A stretch of DNA of 7,265 nucleotides from Akkermansiaceae bacterium (GTDB lineage Bacteria; Verrucomicrobiota; Verrucomicrobiia; Verrucomicrobiales; Akkermansiaceae): NCBI GenBank assembly GCA_023300065.1, contig JALZWJ010000138.1, positions 1 through 7,265 of the forward strand, in the 5' to 3' direction. Positions 5,295-7,265 of the stretch are shown in pieces (within the stretch, counting starts at the first letter, position 1; each line of letters begins with the position of its first letter). The translations under genes and the position numbers were made by a program. The notes beneath the pieces were generated by a model. It was not told the DNA's origin, made no database searches, and worked only from the letters and a program-made list of their open reading frames with translations.

Positions 5295-6728
5295 ATGGAA
5301 AAGAAAAGTGATTTCGGACTGATTGGTCTGGCCGTAATGGGCCAGAATCTCGTGCTCAATGTGGAAAGCCGCGGCTTCCAGGTTTCGGTGTATAACCGCA
5401 CCACCTCTAAGATGACTGATTTCATCGCAGAGAACCCCGGCCGCAATCTCGTCGGTGAGGAGACTCTCGAAGGATTCGTCCAATCTCTCGCGGTTCCCCG
5501 TAAGATCCAGATCATGGTTCAGGCCGGTGCGCCAGTGGACTACGTGATCAAGGACCTCATGCCTCTCCTCGATCAAGGTGACATCATCATCGATGGCGGT
5601 AACTCTCTCTACACCGACACTGAACGTCGCGACAAATATGTCGGCGAGGCAGGCTTCCGCTTCATCGGAGCCGGTGTTTCTGGTGGTGAAGAAGGTGCGC
5701 TCAAAGGCCCTTCCATCATGCCCGGCGGACCAGAGTCCACTTGGGAAGTGATGAAGCCAATTTTTGAAAGCATCTCCGCTAAGGTGGATGGTGAGCCTTG
5801 CGTGGTGCACATCGGCGAGGGTGGCGCAGGTCACTTCGTCAAGATGGTTCACAATGGCATCGAGTATGGCGACATGCAGCTCATTTGTGAGGCTTACAAC
5901 ATTTTCAAAGCCGCTGGTTTCTCCAACGCTGAGCAAGCTGAGATTTTTGCTGACTGGAACGAGGGCGACCTTGAGTCCTTCCTCATCGAGATCACCGCAA
6001 ACATCCTTAAGCAAAAGGACCCCGAGACTGGCACTGATATCGTCGATCTCATCGTCGACAAAGCGGGCCAAAAAGGCACGGGCCGCTGGACCGTCATGGG
6101 TTCTGTCGAGCAAGCTGTTCCTTTCAGCACCATCGCTGGTTCGGTCGAGGCACGTATCCTTTCCTCCATGCGCGATCAGCGTAAGATTGCTTCCGGCATC
6201 CTTCAGGGACCGAGCAACTGGGACTTCAATCTCGAAATGAGCAAGGAAGACCTCGTCAAAAAGGTGCGCAATGCACTCTATGCTTCCAAGATCGTTTCCT
6301 ACGCGCAGGGTCTAGACCTCATCACGAAGGTTGGCGCTGACAAAGGCTGGTCCCTCAACCTCGGCGAGATCGCTAAGATCTGGCGCGGCGGCTGCATCAT
6401 CCGTGCCCGCTTCCTGAACCGTATCACCGAGGCCTACACCGCCGCCACTCCACCGACCAACCTCATGCTTGCGGACTTCTTCACGAAGATCCTCAACGAA
6501 GGTCAGCAAGACTGGCGTGAAGTGGTAGCCCTCGCTGCGACCAACGGCATCCCCGTCCCAAGCTTCGGCGGCTCACTCGCCTACTACGACGCCTACCGCG
6601 CCGAGCGCCTCCCCGCCAACCTCCTCCAAGCGCAACGCGACTTCTTCGGTGCTCACACTTACGAGCGCATCGACAAGCCAGAAGGCGAGTTCTTCCACAC
6701 CGAAGACTGGCCCGAGCTCATGGGCTAA
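5295..6728 (+). CDS. gnd: 6-phosphogluconate dehydrogenase, NADP+-dependent, decarboxylating
   Basis: Gnd oxidatively decarboxylates 6-phosphogluconate to ribulose 5-phosphate, making NADPH in the oxidative pentose phosphate pathway; the family acts as a cytosolic dimer. The 477-residue product is full length for the family. Visible motifs: Rossmann loop GLAVMGQNL (11-19); NRT (34-36), usual in NADP+-using members; GGNS (101-104); GVSGGEEG (127-134) with GPSIMPGG (138-145); catalytic Lys183 and Glu190 within KMVHNGIEYGD; DKAGQKGTGRWT (255-266); WRGGCIIRARFL (363-374); and the tail QRDFFGAHTYER (447-458), whose Arg and His complete the partner subunit's substrate site. GGEEGALKGPS replaces the common GGEEGARYGPS. 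ATG 5295 is chosen over the upstream TTG at 5220 because the Rossmann strand starts six residues later; no good Shine-Dalgarno is seen. Third codon positions are strongly C-rich, unlike ftsZ and ribF. A strong terminator follows after 24 bases, ending the unit. Confidence 0.98.
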   Translation: MEKKSDFGLIGLAVMGQNLVLNVESRGFQVSVYNRTTSKMTDFIAENPGRNLVGEETLEGFVQSLAVPRKIQIMVQAGAPVDYVIKDLMPLLDQGDIIIDGGNSLYTDTERRDKYVGEAGFRFIGAGVSGGEEGALKGPSIMPGGPESTWEVMKPIFESISAKVDGEPCVVHIGEGGAGHFVKMVHNGIEYGDMQLICEAYNIFKAAGFSNAEQAEIFADWNEGDLESFLIEITANILKQKDPETGTDIVDLIVDKAGQKGTGRWTVMGSVEQAVPFSTIAGSVEARILSSMRDQRKIASGILQGPSNWDFNLEMSKEDLVKKVRNALYASKIVSYAQGLDLITKVGADKGWSLNLGEIAKIWRGGCIIRARFLNRITEAYTAATPPTNLMLADFFTKILNEGQQDWREVVALAATNGIPVPSFGGSLAYYDAYRAERLPANLLQAQRDFFGAHTYERIDKPEGEFFHTEDWPELMG

Positions 6729-6752
6729 AAGGTCACTTCCTTTTTTCCAAAG

Positions 6753-6784
6753 CGGCGCTTCCCGAAAGGGGAGCGCCGTTTTTT
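6753..6784 (+). terminator. Strong intrinsic terminator after gnd
   Basis: CGGCGCTTCCC (6753-6763) pairs with GGGGAGCGCCG (6768-6778) in an 11-bp stem with one G-U pair and a GAAA tetraloop (6764-6767), followed directly by six T (6779-6784). A-rich bases before the stem can extend the pairing into the T tract. On the minus strand the hairpin is not followed by a T run, so it acts for gnd only. Confidence 0.93.
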
Positions 6785-6861
6785 ACGCTCGGTTACAAAG
6801 GCCTACGATCTTTCCCATGGCTCATTCTTTAGGCGATGGTTCAGGATGAGAGTTCACAAAA

Positions 6862-7265
6862 ATGAAGCATCAACTCTACTGGCACTTCCGAATGAATAAG
6901 CCTTTCTACCAATTTATCTTGGTAGGATTAGCGGTGATCATTCCTCTTTTTACGATATCCCAAGCATTCAAGGAGAGGCGGAGGTCTCAGTATGAATTGG
7001 TCAAAGCGTGGCCGCTGGTGGAAGCCGAGATTCTGGAAAGTAAGATCACCTTTATCGACAGGAGTAGCCAGACCAGTTTCGGCGGGAGTGAGCATGTGAG
7101 CTTGCGAGTGAAATATCGGATGTCGGAAAGTGGTCCGATGCTTGAGACGAAGGTGATCGGTCAGTGGTATTACCAGCACGAGATCGGAGGGAAGGCGCAG
7201 TTTGAAGTCGGGAGGTCGATCATGCTAAGGGTCCATCCCGAGAACCCGAAACGGGCATCCTTGAT
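6862..7265 (+). CDS. DUF3592-like single-pass membrane protein, 3' end outside window
   Basis: An open frame from ATG 6862 runs 134 codons to the right edge without a stop. A short N-terminus (MKHQLYWHFRMNKPFY) leads into one hydrophobic helix at about residues 17-32. A soluble part follows with the pattern W-P-x-V-E-A-E-I-x-x-S (from residue 50), a conserved-looking strand VSLRVKYRM (79-87) and F-x-V-G-(8)-HPENPKRASL near 115-134. This arrangement (helix, W..G/E.I..S, Y-rich strand, then a P-x-x-P-x-x-A ending) is what I know from DUF3592-type proteins, whose function is unknown. A further family-typical C-terminal helix may lie off the edge. A second Met at residue 11 (ATG 6892) is an alternative start; no clear ribosome site favours either. 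Bases 6785-6861 between the terminator and this gene show no convincing promoter. Gene likely real; family call moderate. Confidence 0.75.
   Translation, partial: MKHQLYWHFRMNKPFYQFILVGLAVIIPLFTISQAFKERRRSQYELVKAWPLVEAEILESKITFIDRSSQTSFGGSEHVSLRVKYRMSESGPMLETKVIGQWYYQHEIGGKAQFEVGRSIMLRVHPENPKRASL

Noticed and set aside
5256..6113. A 285-residue minus-strand ORF inside gnd
   Set aside because: It is a shadow of gnd. The plus-strand frame carries every family motif, and the antisense openness follows from C-rich third positions.
6819..6865. Tiny ORFs between the gnd terminator and the DUF3592-like gene, one overlapping its ATG with a TGA
   Set aside because: They are only nine or ten codons long, with no ribosome site or recognisable sequence.

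Overview
The window looks like a chromosomal housekeeping region of a bacterium from the Verrucomicrobiota, probably near the Verrucomicrobiales. This is a judgement from protein character: a divergent FtsZ of the kind I associate with that phylum, and a large DUF4175-like membrane protein. No rRNA, tRNA, phage, IS element or CRISPR array is visible. Intergenic gaps are short (about 190, 32, 81 and 133 bases), so no long stretch lacks a gene.

Layout: (1) bases 1-2413, minus strand: the first 804 codons of a large membrane-anchored protein, DUF4175-like, running off the left edge without a stop. (2) 2414-2604: the divergent intergenic region, holding a candidate minus-strand promoter and repeated CTTAA motifs. 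(3) 2605-4281, plus strand: ftsZ, with a long, highly charged linker and a clear C-terminal conserved peptide, but an unusual T7 catalytic loop. (4) 4314-5213: ribF, bifunctional riboflavin kinase/FMN adenylyltransferase, 32 bases behind ftsZ and probably co-transcribed with it. (5) 5214-5294: a short gap with a plausible sigma70-like promoter lying on an inverted repeat. (6) 5295-6728: gnd, 6-phosphogluconate dehydrogenase, closed by a strong intrinsic terminator at 6753-6784. (7) 6862-7265: the start of a DUF3592-like one-pass membrane protein, cut by the right edge.

The plus-strand genes join cell division (FtsZ), flavin cofactor synthesis (RibF) and the NADPH-producing oxidative pentose phosphate pathway (Gnd). 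No shared pathway is evident; this looks like co-location of core genes rather than a dedicated system. Within the window ftsZ is not beside ftsA, ftsQ or mur genes.

I found no convincing new multi-gene system. The best lead is the FtsZ itself: the first T7-loop aspartate is glycine, the signature loop reads GGGTGSG as in tubulin rather than GGGTGTG, and a roughly 210-residue charged linker separates the GTPase core from an intact tail peptide. The two large end genes are both open at the window edges.
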